Source of the DNA: Profundicola chukchiensis
GTDB lineage: Bacteria; Bacteroidota; Bacteroidia; Flavobacteriales; Weeksellaceae
Direction: 5' to 3'
Length of the DNA: 64,000 bases
Assembly (NCBI RefSeq): GCF_029664245.1
Contig: NZ_JANAIE010000005.1
Span: 166,333-230,332 of the forward strand
Both the position numbers and the translations under genes were made by a program. Of this stretch, positions 63,991 through 64,000 are shown piece by piece (position 1 is the first letter of the stretch; each line of letters starts with the position of its first letter). A model generated the notes under the pieces. It was not told the origin of the DNA. It was given only the letters and a program-made list of their open reading frames with translations, and searched no databases.

Positions 63991-64000
63991 GCAAGGCATG
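63991..64000 (-). promoter_or_regulatory. Sigma-54 promoter of sRNA copy C, cut by window
   Basis: The -12 element TTGC is at 63991-63994, 13 nt before the conserved RNA start. The window ends within the spacer; the C at 64000 fits the last base of GGCAC. The -24 GG is predicted at positions 64003-64004. Confidence 0.6.

Larger units (their letters stand above)
63521..64000 (-). repeat. Triplicated promoter-sRNA-terminator module
   Basis: Three copies of one module lie head to tail, about 190-210 nt apart, with nothing else in this 555-nt stretch after lpd. Each has a sigma-54 element, a conserved RNA start and an intrinsic terminator in the minus direction. The DNA between modules is not conserved apart from the promoter. 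More copies may continue to the right of the window. Confidence 0.75.

Noticed and set aside
1..64000. Search for CRISPR arrays, insertion sequences, prophage or integrative elements
   Set aside because: No regularly spaced repeats, transposase, integrase or phage genes were seen. The three modules at the right end are the only tandem repeats.

Overview
The window looks like a chromosomal segment of an AT-rich member of the Bacteroidota, most likely Flavobacteriales. The evidence is a type IX secretion C-terminal sorting domain (46177-47652), many lipoprotein signal peptides, near absence of Shine-Dalgarno sequences, repeated TAnnTTTG -7 promoter boxes, the gene order ftsX-DUF3098-uppP-truB, and a YpdA-type bacillithiol disulfide reductase. 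I see no transposase, integrase, phage gene or CRISPR array, and the species cannot be named from this sequence alone. Almost all of it reads as ordinary housekeeping chromosome. Where possible, starts were chosen by signal peptide and promoter position. Several upstream TTG codons sit inside or beside -7 boxes and are not starts.

Layout. 1-6.9 kb: a cut DUF1648 membrane protein, a DMT exporter, a membrane-anchored EEP hydrolase, the cydAB cytochrome bd oxidase, an SDR and a DUF1456 protein. 7-14.9 kb: a patatin fused to an outer-membrane barrel, an FAD oxidoreductase with a Gph-type phosphatase, an ankyrin lipoprotein, a DsbA-family protein and YceI. 15-20.7 kb: an MFS exporter, MgtC, a CodA-type deaminase with a Ser at the position that suggests 5-methylcytosine use, a flavin reductase and a catalase. 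20.8-23.4 kb: an arsenic operon (arsR, DUF6428, arsC, acr3) with a near-palindromic operator over its promoter and a strong terminator. 23.4-27.3 kb: small VOC, DUF4199, DUF1801 and DUF6122 proteins and a methyltransferase. 27.4-31.1 kb: a three-gene ferric-iron type ABC importer. 31.2-37.1 kb: a universal stress protein with a K+/H+ antiporter, a lipoprotein with a duplicated HGQPGHDC motif, a second EEP lipoprotein, a protein with a possible PD-(D/E)XK domain, and PhnA.

37.2-41.2 kb: the truB-uppP-DUF3098-ftsX block, recX and nadD. 41.4-46.1 kb: etfBA behind a palindrome that overlaps the promoter, then a bifunctional nuclease, a CNT nucleoside transporter and two small membrane proteins. 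46.2-57.2 kb: a secreted beta-helix protein, an NA37 nucleoid-associated protein, an M1 peptidase with a Dph6-like ligase, sbcCD, a glutamine amidotransferase (PabA/TrpG) and YpdA. 57.2-63.4 kb: tRNA-Arg(UCG), a DUF2147 protein, clpB, an OmpA-family lipoprotein and lpd.

The most striking feature is the right end (63.5-64.0 kb), which has no protein gene. It holds three tandem copies of one module on the minus strand: a sigma-54 type promoter (GG-N10-GC), then at constant spacing a conserved stretch of about 28 nt, then an intrinsic terminator. I read these as three copies of a sigma-54-dependent small RNA of about 60 nt. The conserved segment is complementary to the start region of mRNAs that begin AUGAAAAGA (copies A and C) or AUGAAAAAA (copy B), the usual start of exported proteins. 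A stress- or nutrient-activated set of sRNAs that silences such mRNAs is the main hypothesis offered here.
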